64,000 bases of DNA from Musa acuminata AAA Group (Eukaryota > Streptophyta > Magnoliopsida > Zingiberales > Musaceae), in NCBI RefSeq assembly GCF_036884655.1, contig NC_088340.1, positions 10,410,001 to 10,474,000 on the forward strand. Reading direction: 5' to 3'. Shown piece after piece: positions 45,798 through 57,746 of this stretch. Numbering within the stretch: the first letter of the stretch is position 1; each line of letters opens with the position of its first letter. A model generated the notes under the pieces. It saw only the letters and a program-made list of their open reading frames with translations, was not told where the DNA came from and made no database searches. The position numbers were made by a program, and so were the translations under genes.

Positions 45798-48700
45798 TTA
45801 GGGACAATTTAACATACCTAATTCCCTTCTAATGAATTCAAATTGGTCTTCATTCAAAGCTTTTGTAAATATATCTACTAATTGATACTTTGTGTGAATG
45901 AATTCTAGAACAATATCATTGTTAAGGACATGATCGCGTATGAAATGATGCCTAACGTCGATGTGCTTAGTTCTAGAGTGCTGAATTGGATTTTTAGTAA
46001 GACATATGACACTTGTATTATCACATTTTATGGGAACATTTTTGAAGTGAATTCCATAGTCTTTTAATATATTTTTCATCCAAACAACTTGTGCACAACA
46101 TGTACTTGCAGCAATGTATTCGGCTTCCGCTATAGATAGTGCAACTGAATTTTGTTTCTTGGAAGTCCAAGAAACAAGTGCATGTCCTAAAAATTGGCAT
46201 GTTCCGGATGTACTTTTTCTATCTATCCTGCATCCGCCAAAATCGGCATCTGCATAAGCTATTAAATCGAAATTTTCAGATTTTGGATACCACAATCCTA
46301 AATTTGGAGTTCCTTTAAGATACCTAAATATTCTTTTAACACTCTTAGGATTAGATAATTTAGTGCAAAGTCCTACACTAAACATAATATCCGGTCTAGT
46401 CGCGGTGAGGTAGAGTAGACTACCTATCATTCCCCTATATGTTTTTTGATCGAAATTTTCATTATTTTCATCCATATCTAACTTAGTCGAAATGCTCATA
46501 GGGGTGTTTATTACTTTTGAATTATCCATATTAAATCGTTTTAACAATTCTAATGTATATTTAGATTGGTTAAGAAATATACCATCACTAAGTTGTTTGA
46601 TTTGTAATCCTAAAAAGAAAGTTAATTCACCCATTAAACTCATTTCAAATTCATGACTCATGCATTTGGCAAATAATTCACATAGTGATTCATCCGAAGA
46701 GCCAAAAATAATATCGTCAACATAAATTTGCACAATAAGAAAATTATTTTCAAAATGTTTGATAAATAATGTAGTATCAACCTTGCCTTTGTTAAAATTA
46801 TTTAAAATAAGAAAGGAACTTAGCCTTTCATACCAAGCTCTAGGAGCTTGTTTCAAGCCATAGAGAGCCTTAGTCAATTTGAATACATGGCTAGGAAGAA
46901 GAGAATTTTCAAATCCGGGAGGTTGTTCGACATATACTTCTTCGGAAATAAAATCATTCAAGAAAGCACTTTTGACATCCATTTGAAATAGTTTAAAATT
47001 ATTACTACTAGCATAGGCAAGGAGCATCCTTATGGCTTCTAATCGAGCCACGGGAGCGAAGGTTTCTTCGTAATCGATACCTTCTTCTTGGTTGAAACAT
47101 TTGGCCACTAATCTAGCCTTGTTTCTAACCACGATACCATTTTCGTCTTGCTTGTTTCTAAAGACCCATTTAGTACCAATGACTAAATGGTCACTAGGTC
47201 TAGGAACAAGCTTTCATACCTTATTCCTCTCAAATTGATTCAATTCCTCTTGCATTGCAATAACCCAAAAATCATCTTTTATGGCCTCGTCAATGCATTT
47301 AGGTTCGATTTGAGAAAGAAAGGCGGCGTTAGCACAAAAATTCTTGAAAGAGGAACGAGTTTGAACCCCTTTTGATGTATCTTCTATAATTAGCTCCTTT
47401 GGATGAGCATCTATATACTTCCATTCCTTGGGTAAGGAAATTTCGGAAGAAGGTGCATCCAAGTTGCTATTTTGAGGAGGGGGTTCATTTAAATTCAAAT
47501 TATCAAAACCAAGATCATCATCAAAATCATTTTTCTTTAAATTAGAAATTTTATTAAAAACTACATGAATAGACTCTTCTATTACTAAGGTTCTTTTGTT
47601 AAAAACCTGAAAAGCCTTAGAAACGGAAGAGTAACCAAGAAAAATGCCTTCATCGGATTTAGCATCAAATTTTCCTAAGGCATCCTTTTCATTCAAAATA
47701 AAGCATTTACAACCAAACACTTTAAAATAGGAAATATTTGGTTTTTTGTTATTCCATAATTCATAGGGAGTTTTTGATAGGGATGGTCTTATTAGGACCC
47801 TATTCATGATGTAGCAAGTCGTATTTACGGCTTCGGCCCAAAAATACTTGGGTAGACTATGTTCATTTAACATCGTTCTTGCCATTTCTTATAGGTTTCT
47901 ATTTTTTCTTTCAACTACTCCATTTTGTTGAGGATTTCTTGGAGTGGAGAAGTTGTGATTGTATCCATTAACTTCACAAAGATTTTGGAAATCACAGTTT
48001 TGAAATTCGCCACTGTGATCACTCCGAATTGATGAAATCATGAAGCCCTTTTCGTTTTGAGTGAGTTTACAAAATTTTAAGAAGCACTTGAAACAATCAC
48101 TTTTGTGGACTAAGAAATAGGTCCAAGTGTACCTAGTATAGTCATCCACAATTACAAACGCATATTTGCTTCCTCCTAGACTTGTTGTGTCAATTGGTCC
48201 AAATAAGTCCAAATGGATCAATTGTAGTGGTCTAGTGGTGCTAATTTGATTTTTTGGTTTGAAACTAGTTTTTATTTGTTTACCTAGTTGACATGCATCA
48301 TATACTTTGTCCTTAGTAAACTTCATATCTGGAATCCCTCGTACTAATTCTTTAGATGAGATCTTAGATATTAGTTTCATACTTGCATGGCCTAATCTCC
48401 TATGCCAAAGCCAAGCATCATCATTTAGAGCGAAGAAGCACATTTCATTACTTAATTCATCAAGGTTGATGGTGTAGACATTATTTTGTTTTAATGCAAT
48501 CATAGTCAAGTTATTGTTTGATTTTTCGATAATACACACATTTGATTCGAATCTAACGATATAAACTTTATCGCATAGTTGACTAATACTCAAGAGATTA
48601 TGTTTCAATCCATCAACTAGTAAAACATCATCAATGAAAAAACTAAATTTGTTACCAATAGTTCCCTTGCCAATGATTTTGCCTTTGTTGTTGTCTCCGA

Positions 48701-50384
48701 AGGTGACGTACCCTTCTTCTTTGCTAGTGAGCATAGAGAAATGAGATGGATCTCCAGTCATATGTCTTGAGCATCCACTATCGAGATACCATCTCTTGCT
48801 CCTAGCTTGTGGGTTCGTCTACAAAAGAGGATGATTTTTAGGTACCCATTTGATTTTAGGTACCTCAAAAATTGATCCACTAACTTTGTTATTTATTATT
48901 GAATCCTTTATAGTTCCTTTAGGAACCCATATTAATTTTTGTGAACTAATTTTCCTAAATGGACATTTGTAGGCAATATGTCCGGATTTGCAACAGAAGT
49001 TGCATTTCATATAAGAGGAAACATGTAATGTAGGTCCTTTTATGAAAGTGGTAGGATTTTGATGTAATCCTTTTACAAATCCAATTCCATTTCTATTTTC
49101 GACGTGACCCTTGTATGCAAGGATCATATCTAATCCTTTGCTACCAACCTTAAACTTGTTTAAGGTTTCTTTAAGAAGCAAATTTTCATTTTTTATTGCT
49201 TCTAAATGTTCACACTTAGAGCATGGAGGAGTTTGAAAACTATTAAACTTATCTTGTAGCAAAGCATGCTCTTTCTTTAAGATACTTAACTTCTTGCTAA
49301 TAGTTCTACATTCATCAAATAATTCATGAAAAGCGATAAAGAGTTCTCCAAAAGATAAATCTTCATTAAATAAATCACATACCTCTTCTCCTAAAGCCAT
49401 TAGCGCGTAATGAGCAACTTGCTCGGTGTTGGACTCCTCTTCTTCGGACGCGCTTGAATCATCCCACGTTGTCTTGAGCGCCTTCTTCTTTAATGTTCTC
49501 TTTTTGGCTTGAGGACAATTGTTCTTATAGTGTCCCGATTTTTTACACTCATAGCAAATCACTTGGTCCTTCTTTTATTCAACTTTATTTTTTGTATTAT
49601 TTTTTAATTTATTCTTTCTTAAATATTTTTTAAATTTTTGAGTCAAAAGTGCAATGTCATTGTCACTGTCCTCATCACTTGATGTTCCTTTCAAGTGATC
49701 TTCTTGTGATGTAAGTGCCATATCCTTCCTGTTCTTTGAAAGGGGGTTCTCGAGCTCGTCATGAGCTTGACATGTCATTTCGTAGGTCATTAGAGACCCA
49801 ATAAGTTCTTCAAGAGGGAATGTTTTGAGGTCCTTGGCCTCTTGAATGGCCGTAACTTTTGGATCCCAACTTTTAGGAAGAGATCTTAAGATTTTGTTTA
49901 CTAGTTCAAAGTTAGAAAAATCTTTACCAAGAGCTTTGAGTCCATTGATGACATCCGTGAAACGGGTGTACATGTCTCCGATGGACTCACTTGGTTTCAT
50001 TCGGAAAAGTTCATAAGAGTGCACAAGGATGTTGATTTTGGACTCTTTCACTCGGCTAGTGCCTTCATGAGTGACTTCAAGAGTTCTCCAAATATCAAAA
50101 GTCGAATCACAAATTGAAACACGATTAAACTCATTTTTGTCTAGTGCACAAAACAAGGCATTCATAGCCTTTGCGTTTAAAGCAAAAACCTTCTTCTCCG
50201 ATTCATTCCATTCGCTCATCGGAAGAGAAGATTTTTGAAATCCGTTTTCGACAATAGTTCAAAGCTCGAAATCCATGGAAATGAGGAAGATCCTCATACG
50301 GGTCTTCCAATACGTGTAATCCGACCCATTAAACATAGGTGGACGTGTGATAGAATGTCCCTCATGCATGCCGGAGTAAGCCAT
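45798..50384 (-). pseudogene. Sirevirus gag-pol polyprotein, one frame with internal stops
   Basis: One minus-strand frame runs from ATG 50384, 53 bp inside the 5' LTR boundary, to the stop at 45798. I see no frameshift, but there are five internal stops at 50259-50261 (TGA), 49575-49577 (TAA), 48819-48821 (TAG), 47889-47891 (TAA) and 47214-47216 (TGA). Domains in order: UBN2-type Gag; two CCHC knuckles (CYECKKSGHYKNNC near 49560, CNFCCKSGHIAYKC near 48990); protease Asp-Ser-Gly near 48775; integrase zinc finger and DDE core with both Asp motifs and the final Glu before RKNRNL; RT with YVDD near 46710; RNase H ([16 protein letters not shown]); and the usual end at LGMLNCP. In the integrase finger a Tyr (VYDACQ) sits where a zinc-binding Cys is expected. 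Confidence 0.92.
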
Positions 50385-50422
50385 CTCTCTTGGGTATTAA
50401 ACCAAATATGAGAGTGAGCCTT

Positions 50423-50434
50423 GCTCTGGTACCA
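50423..50434 (-). other. Primer-binding site of the Sirevirus
   Basis: The minus strand reads TGGTACCAGAGC, a tRNA-Met-type site with one change, two bases from the 5' LTR. Confidence 0.85.
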
Positions 50435-50436
50435 AT

Positions 50437-51124
50437 TGTTAGGATCGGAGCGGCACTAAGAGGGGGGGGGGGGGTGAATTAGTGCAGCGGTAAAGTGCGA
50501 TAAACTTTTGGCGATTTAAACACTTTCGGAAACTTCATACGATAAATGCAACGTTTTCGTTTGAAACTATTTCGATTGCGTTTTAACTTGAAGGGATAAG
50601 TAAGACAGAGACAAAGAAGTATAACATTAAAGTGCAAATGGTTTGCAGTAATATAAATGACAATAAGTAAATGCAAACCAGAGATCACGCCGATTTTACA
50701 GTGGTTCGGTCAAATGACCTACATCCACTTGCGAGGCCCCTCTTCGATGAGGCTCCCACCTTCCACTAGCAAATCTCTTGAAAGGGAAGGATAAATACCC
50801 CTCTTACAACTTTTTACAAGCGGTTCACTCTCTTACAGATTTTCAGCAAGAAAGAAGGAGGTGAACACTAGCAAATTGAAAACAAGATTAGCAAAGACTT
50901 TTCTAAGACCTTTCTCTCAATCAATTGCTTCTCAAAAAGTTGTAATCTCAACTGAGATTTGAGGGGTATTTATAGGCCTTAAGAGGATTCAAATTTGGGC
51001 TCCAAAATTTGAATTCTCTTTGGGTTCCCGATGTTGGCGGTGCCACCGCCTGTCAGTGTCAGACACTGACAGTGGACTGGTGGTGCCACTGCCCAGCCAA
51101 GCGGTGCCACCGCCCAGCCCAGGC
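50437..51124 (-). repeat. 5' LTR of the Sirevirus, part 1
   Basis: Matches 43603 onward, including the poly-G stretch after CACTAAGAG. It is interrupted inside the GGCGGTGCCACCGCC palindrome array by the element at 51125. Confidence 0.92.
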
Positions 51125-51570
51125 TGTCATGGACAAACTTCTAAACAGGATGTTTGATGTAATGCTTATGTATGTCCGTGTCTTTTGGTATGTTCATGCC
51201 TTGTACAACATGTAGGGGGACGGCCGAAGGCTTAATAGTCCCATTTTAGTTGGGTTGGTGGCCTCTTTAGGCTTGTAAATAAAGGTTGTGTCATGTGGAC
51301 ACGTGCGAGAGATTCTCGGTCTATAATGGACCATTTTACCCTTTGTAATGCAACTGTTCAGAGCTTGTAAAGTCTGTTTGTAATTTGCATTGTCTATGAA
51401 GTGTTTTTCAGAGATGTTTGCTTGTGGATCCCGATTGAGGCGTTCTCTCTAACCCGTTCTCTCTTTTGTTGGTTCTAAGGGACAATGGGAGGCTTCGGGG
51501 AGGCTGACCTTTGCGGATGGACACGTAAGGGTGCCGCACGACTTAGGCAAAACCAGCTAAGTCCATGACA
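51125..51570 (+). repeat. 5' LTR of the LARD-like element
   Basis: 446 bp. It differs from the 3' copy at roughly 15 positions (about 3%), mostly C/T and G/A changes. Confidence 0.92.
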
Positions 51571-51572
51571 TA

Positions 51573-51584
51573 TGGTATCAAAGT
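51573..51584 (+). other. Putative primer-binding site of the LARD-like element
   Basis: TGGTATCAAAGT follows the LTR by two bases. Nine or ten of the 12 bases fit the tRNA-Met type, so either the site has decayed or another tRNA is used. Confidence 0.5.
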
Positions 51585-54500
51585 GGGACAAGCACTCATA
51601 GAAACACTTAGCATGCAAACGTGGGGGACCTAGCGGGGCTGCGTTGAGGGCAGTCAGCACACGTGCGACCGTTTGGGGGAAAACGGGCATGGAGATATAG
51701 GGAAAAGGAGTCGCTCGGAGGAGCGGGTATATGAGATTGGCATTCAGAGGAATAGCTAACCCTTCGCGTAAGAGGCACCACGAGAACAGACAAGCTTGGA
51801 AGAATTTGGAGCGCACAAAGGTTGGGATTGCTGAGTTTGAGCTATGGCTCAACGTTGACAACTATACTTGATGGTGCTCAAGGCAAGCGAGGCGCTTGGT
51901 AAAAGATGAGACCATGCAAGGTGGAATGAGTTGCTCAGCGATCGAAAGAGTTGTGAAAAGCTCACAGAGGTGAGGGGAATTGCTAACTCAAAGAATTCGG
52001 TACTCATGCATGGGCTTGTATACGGACGATGGAATGTTTGCGGCCATCCCAAGGCGACCGAAACTCGGCGCTATGGAGCATTGAAACTTTCTCTTCGGCA
52101 TGTGAAGGATACGTCCGTAGGAGGCTGAAGTGTGCAACGAGTTCAGCATGTTGCTAGGCCTTGAGTGGTGCAGCGGGGGCTGTATTGACGTGAAGTCGCA
52201 ATTTAGCAAGTGCGTTTGCAGGAGGCATAACAATGCATAGTTTGTTCAGCAGATCGGAGTAGTCCAAAGGGATGGTGGTCTCCGAAACGAAGAGAGATGT
52301 TGCTCCAATGGGATAGTTATCCAGGAGGATAAGTCCCGGCTCTCCAAAGGGAGAATCATGTGGGATGGACCGTACATGTTGAGGAGGAGTACTTCAACAA
52401 ACAACAACTCCACGAAGCTCAATGGACCGAGCAAGTGGTGAGGAGTCATCGCATGATCTCGCTTAAGAGAATGCATTGGTGGATGCATTGCGAGATCAAG
52501 TGGGGGAGCGTCCCAAAGCAACACAAATGAAGGCACACTTGGAGTCAATTTGGAGATCGGACTCAAGGGAGGGCTGACCCGTGGAATGGTGGGCGCGAGG
52601 GCCACCATCGACTCAATGCAAAAACGAGGAGCGGAGCAACTTGGGTGTAACTTGGCGAAGTACCCAAGCCGCATGAAGGGAGCCAGCATAGAAGTTGGAA
52701 CATGGAACAGAGGCACAGTGCTTTCCCTAGACAGAGGTCAAGGACATGAACTCTTGTAGAGGCAAGAGTAGAATCATGTTGTTCCATGGGTCATTCATTC
52801 TATCAGAGAGGACTCATCTTGCATGGTGCCAAAGATGAAGGGAGCTTCTGGGCACATGCACCTTATCTTGGAGGAGCATTTGATGGAGGAACTAAGGCGA
52901 CTCAATTTGCGGAGGTGAAGTTGGGTTCATAAGGCCTTAGTATGGGGCAAGAGGACGCAGAGGTGGGTACTCTTGAAGAATATGCCATAGTGTTGCCATT
53001 CAAGTTGCCATGAAGGAAGCAGTGCGCAGCGGAGATTGTGCTGGTAGGGGCAACTGCCCAGGATCCAGACAATGGTGCACTAATTACAGCGAAGTCGGGG
53101 GACTTCGGGAGCTACTAGGCGACGGACTGTCCTAGAGCGGTGCTTCATCTAGGTGTGACCCAAGAGTGGGTGGATGAAGGTGGATTGCCAAAGGAGCGAA
53201 CAAAATCGAAGGTGGAAGAGACCCTGCGATGTATTGGTAGAGGCCACACATGGAGGGTTCACAATTCGAGTTTATTCCACAAGGATCAGAATGCAATGGA
53301 GATGTCACCAAGAGGCGACATGGTGCAGCAGATCATGGTGGAACAGTTCGTGGCAATGCGATACACACAATCTAGTCCCGTGAGGGACTAGATCATACGG
53401 AGGTATGATCGGGAGCTACTGGAAGCTCCACTTCGGTGAACAACATGACGACAAGAAGGGCTATGGATTCAAGGAGTGAAGGCCATGGTACCGCAGAGGC
53501 GGGTCTTCCGTGCGTGCATCGAATTTTGCATCGGATGAAAACCTTGGTCATCAGCATATGGGGGCTGTGTTCCACCAAGGGAAAAGTTCGAATGCAAGTA
53601 CCAGTGAGTTCCATGGGAGGGACTTGATCATGCAGAGGTATGATCGAAGCAGCTGGAGAGTTGGACTGCTCCAAAGCTCATATTCGCTTAAGGGAGCCCG
53701 ACAAGTCAGAGGACAAGGTCGAGTAAGCGAACGTTGCTACCAAGGAAGCTAAGGAGAACAGAATCGGTGCAGACCCTATAATGCGATGGCAGAGGCCATG
53801 CATGGGAGTTGCAGTCTGTCTTTCCATCGACCAAAGGAGAGCTGCTTGGAGAACACAGAGATGTTGAAGCAGGAGGTCGAAAAGGGCGAGGAAGCGACGA
53901 CGAGTCCAGAGGGACTTAGCTACCCAAAATCAAGCATCAGTTAGAATGTAGGTGGACTCGGAGGAGTGCCACAGAGGCATATCTACTGATTGTGAAGAAA
54001 AGGGATGCAGATGCGAGGCGACGGATAGTAGTGCCATGGGCATGGCAGCGCCATGGTACCGCAGAGGCGGGACTTCCGTGAAAGTCATTGATCCCTTGCT
54101 CTCATGGAGGGAGAGCGCTTGGTCGTGAAAGGGGCCGAGGAGGTGGAGCATGCAGAGGCAATCTCCAAGTACCGAGACAAGGCTGAAGGGCAGAGGCCGA
54201 GGAACTTCGTAAGACCGATGTCAATGAGCTTCTCATCAAGATAGCCGAAAGAGAAGGACTTCGGGTCATGCAAGAGTGCATAACCAAGGAACGAAGCAAG
54301 CAGTACGCGGTGCTGTACCTTTGCTACTCAGTGGAGTAGGCGGCAGGGTTGATGGAGAAGACGGTACAATCCCAGAGGCGACTAAACCTATGAGAGAATT
54401 ACTCCAAGTTGGGGTGAAAACTTCCTGCATTCCAAAAGTTCGATGGCATTGAGAAGGTGAATCACAGTAACTAACTCAACGCAAGGAGTGCAAACACTTC

Positions 54501-55227
54501 AAGTGCTTCAGAAGTGTGAGCAAAGAGTAGGCGAAGGCCAGTAACCAGCTCGATGCATGGAGTACAACCTCGAGGAGGCGGGCGAAGTCAAGTAACCTTT
54601 GCCTTCTCAACTCTTAAGAGAATAGGTGAAACCGAGTACTCCAATTCTCTTATCTATCCAGTAGAGGAGCTCTGCATATGTTCAAAGACCCTTCGAAGAT
54701 AATGGAAGACAATAGTTGTCAAATCCTCACCAACGGTGATCAGTGTTACTGAGAGTAGATTATCTGCTTCATTTCCCAACGAAATGCCAATCGAAAGTGG
54801 AAGTGATGCGAACCTACTTGGATGTGACAACTAAGTGAAAGAAGAGTCAATGAGCAAATTTTGTGGAGGAAGGACCCGAAACTTCAGAAGTTTGCGAGAT
54901 GATGCTCGTTAAAGTTCCAACAAGCATCCACCCAATTCAAGCAGCATAAGGAATTTGAGAGACTGGCGCAGTAAGGATGGTCTTTTCCTTCATCTGGGGG
55001 ATCTGCAGGAATCAACAATGATCAACACAACTCAGCCAACCCAATACCAGAGTCAGAGTCATTGGTGAGTTGAAGCAGCATGGCGGATCAAAGGTTCGAC
55101 TACTCAAAAATAGCAACGGAGAGCAGCTAGGAGCCAAGAGGCACATTGTAGCTGGAGCAGAAGATTGAAGACTCAGCAAAGGCGAGGAGTTGTCGACAAA
55201 GGCTTCAACGAGGACGTCGAAGGAATA
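51585..55227 (+). other. Interior of the LARD-like element, purine-rich, non-coding
   Basis: About 3.6 kb with clear G+A excess on the plus strand and only short ORFs. It contains internal direct repeats, for example CCATGGTACCGCAGAGGCGGG at about 53483 and 54051, and GGTATGATCG at about 53402 and 53637. No zinc knuckle, protease, RT or integrase motif is seen. Confidence 0.7.
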
Positions 55228-55239
55228 AGTGGGGGAGAA
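55228..55239 (+). other. Polypurine tract of the LARD-like element
   Basis: AGTGGGGGAGAA directly precedes the 3' LTR. Confidence 0.8.
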
Positions 55240-55685
55240 TGTCATAGACAAACTTCTAAACAGGATGTTTGATGTAATGCTTATGTATGTCCGTGTCTTT
55301 TGGTATGTTTATGCCTTGTACAACATATAGGGGGACGACCGAAGGCTTAATAGTCCCATTTTAGTTGGGTTGGTGGCCTCTTTAGGCTTGTAAATAAAGG
55401 TTGTGTCATGTGGACACGTGCGAGAGATTCTCGGTCTATAATGGACCATTTTACCCTTTGTTGTACAACTGTTCGGAGCTTGTAAAGTCTGTTTGTAATT
55501 TGCATTGTCTACGAAGTGTTTTTCGGAGATGTTTGCTTGTGGATCCCGATTGAGGCGTTCTCTCTAACCCGTTCTCTCTTTTGTTGGTCCTAAGGGACAA
55601 TGGGAGGCTTCGGGGAGGCTGACCTTTGCGGACGGATACATAAGGGTGCCGCATGACTTAGGCAAAACCAGCTAAGTCCATGACA
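55240..55685 (+). repeat. 3' LTR of the LARD-like element
   Basis: 446 bp, the same ends as 51125-51570. It is followed by AGGC, the repeated target sequence. Confidence 0.92.
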
Positions 55686-56247
55686 AGGCGGTGCCACCGC
55701 CCAGTCTGGCCGTGCCACCGCCTGACCCTTCGGTTCACTGGTTGGGCTTCAAATTTAGCCCAAACCAACTCTAATTTTGGGCCCAGTTGGCCCCTAACTA
55801 GGATATAGGATTATCTCTTAATCCTAATCCTAATTACAAGTGAACTACATAACAAAAAAACATCCTAAGTAAGTTTTCAACCGCGAACATCGAGTCTTGT
55901 TCCGGCGAGCTTTTCGACGAACTTCTTCCGATGGACTCCCAGCAAGCTCCCGAACTTGTGATGACTTTAACGAGTAGCCGAGCCTTCTCGGTGATCTCCG
56001 TGAACCTCCGACGACCTCTTCGGCGAACTTCCAAAAATTCCGACAGGTTCCTGATTTCTTCTCGGTTGGTTCCGGCAGCATCTCCGACGATTCTTCGGAC
56101 TCTTAAACGTCCATCGAACTTGACTCCGGTATTCTTGCTTTGTGTTTTCTGGTTATCGTAGTTAATCCTGCACACTTAACTCAATAATATGGATTAGATC
56201 AATTAACCCATCAATTGATTGTTATCATCAAAATCCGAGATTCAACA
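55686..56247 (-). repeat. 5' LTR of the Sirevirus, part 2
   Basis: It resumes the LTR after the nested element, from the palindrome array to GAGATTCAACA, and matches 44320-44876 closely. Confidence 0.92.
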
Positions 56248-56446
56248 ATATTCTTGCTCAGATAAATCCTTGGCCAAGGTCATTCCGATTGAGAGAGAGT
56301 AAGACGTCTTCAGGAGAATCCGATTAGAGAGGCTCAAGGAGAAATCGTATGAGCTTGACAACACCATGTCTAGTGTATGGTCTCTAGGATATTAGGTAGA
56401 TGAGGGACTATAAGTATACAATAACTAAGGATAGATAAGTCCAAAG
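56248..56446 (+). repeat. Second family-1 LTR relic, continued
   Basis: TTCTTGCTCAGATAAATCC through AAGTCCAAAG continues the LTR broken at 43602; the corresponding stretch in copy A is about 556-750. It is interrupted again by the Sirevirus LTR starting at 56447. The candidate target duplication is CAAAG (56442-56446); its partner is outside the window. Confidence 0.85.
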
Positions 56447-57744
56447 TGTTAGGATTAAGTCGGCACTAAGAGGGGGGAGGGGGGTGAATTAGTGCTTTCG
56501 ATAAAAAATGATGTCGATTCAAAATTCATTCAGTAAAGCTTGTATCTGAGAAAACATTTAAACTTGAAAATATTTATAAGTGATTAAGGGCAGCGAGCAA
56601 GTAAATCAGCAAGTATTGAGAATGAAAAGCATGAAATAAATGACACAGAAAGAAAGCACACTAGATTTATAGTGGTTCGATCGTTATGACCTATGTCCAC
56701 TCTCGATTTCTCCTCCGTTGAGGCCACCAGTATCCACTAATGATCTTTCTTCAATGGGAGAAGACCAACAACTCTCTTATAACACTTTCTCCTTTTCACG
56801 GGTTTAGGAGACAACCCTTGCAAGCCTCACACCTCTCTTGAATAATCACAAAACTAGAAAGGGAGGAGGACACTTAGCAATTTTACAATCCAAATACTTA
56901 AGATTTTTATTCACACTTTTGTGCTCTTTCATACAAGAAAGAGTGGAGTATTTATATGCCCCAATGGCTTCAAAAATGGAGCAAAAAAGTATCTCATCCC
57001 GGGTTTCTGAGGTACTAGCGGTACCACCATTAGTACTGGGTGGTACCACCGCTTGCAGATTGATACCGGGCGGTACCATCGCTTGACAGAGCCTCAGAGA
57101 CCAAGCTCTAACGGTACCATCGCCTGACAATATTAACTGTCAATGGTAACACCGCTTAGACCACCTGGGAGGCTGAGCCTCGAGCGGTACCACCGCCTAG
57201 TCTAGGCGGTGCCACCGCTTGACATGGCTCCAAGTGGCTGAATGAGCCATCCAACCGGCCTAATTTAGTCATATTTTGGGCCCAATTGACCCCTAATTGA
57301 GTTAGTATGATTTCTCCCAAAACTAATTCAAATTAAAGTCCTAACTATGATAGTTAAGGCTAAAACAATTACGATATATGTAATCTAAGTTGTCTGGCAC
57401 GTTAATTGTTCAACTGAACTCTCGGTGAACTTCCGGCGAATTCCTAGCGGTTTTTTGGCGAGCTTTCGGCAAACTCCCGGCAAGCTTTCAGCGAACTCCC
57501 AATAAGCTTTCGGCGAACTCCCGATGAACTTCTGGTGAGCTTTCACTATATCATTCGATCCTTCGATGTATCCCCCGATTCATTGGGCCTAATGCCCAAT
57601 TATTAACTCTTGCGCAACTTTGATTCTTCTTTAATCATTTTGCCTTTCTCACAATCATAGTTTGTCCTGCATCACTTATCTCAACAGATGGATTAGATCA
57701 TTAATTCACAAATCGATTTTATCATCAGAATCCAAGATTTAACA
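56447..57744 (-). repeat. 3' LTR of the second Sirevirus (1298 bp)
   Basis: Contains GGTACCACCGC palindromic units (57010-57225) and a tandem degenerate array of CTTTCGGCGAACTCCCGG-like units (57419-57545). Confidence 0.88.
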
Positions 57745-57746
57745 AT

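Larger units (their letters stand above)
51125..55685 (+). mobile_element. Large non-coding LTR element (LARD-like), nested
   Basis: Two 446-bp direct repeats (51125-51570 and 55240-55685) with TG...CA ends (TGTCATGGACAAAC to CCATGACA) flank 3.67 kb. A primer-binding-like TGGTATCAAAGT (51573) and a polypurine tract AGTGGGGGAGAA (55228-55239) fix a plus orientation. The flanks show AGGC on both sides, and the other LTR of the host Sirevirus shows the empty site (CCCAGGCGGTGCC). No gag or pol motif is visible in any frame, so it is a non-autonomous LTR retrotransposon. The partner family is not in the window. Confidence 0.88.
43603..56247 (-). mobile_element. Sirevirus (Ty1/copia) element with a nested insertion
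   Basis: The element reads on the minus strand. Its 3' LTR is 43603-44876 and its 5' LTR is 50437-51124 plus 55686-56247, split by another element. The target duplication is ATGTT (43598-43602) versus ATATT (56248-56252), one mismatch. The interior of 5.56 kb contains one gag-pol frame (50384-45798). Gag type, gene order, multiplied purine tracts and LTR palindromes point to Sirevirus. Without the nested insertion it is about 8.1 kb. No env-like frame lies between pol and the 3' LTR. Confidence 0.93.

Noticed and set aside
53140..53391. An 83-codon ORF in the LARD-like interior
   Set aside because: Isolated, no motif, and of the length expected by chance in this purine-rich stretch.
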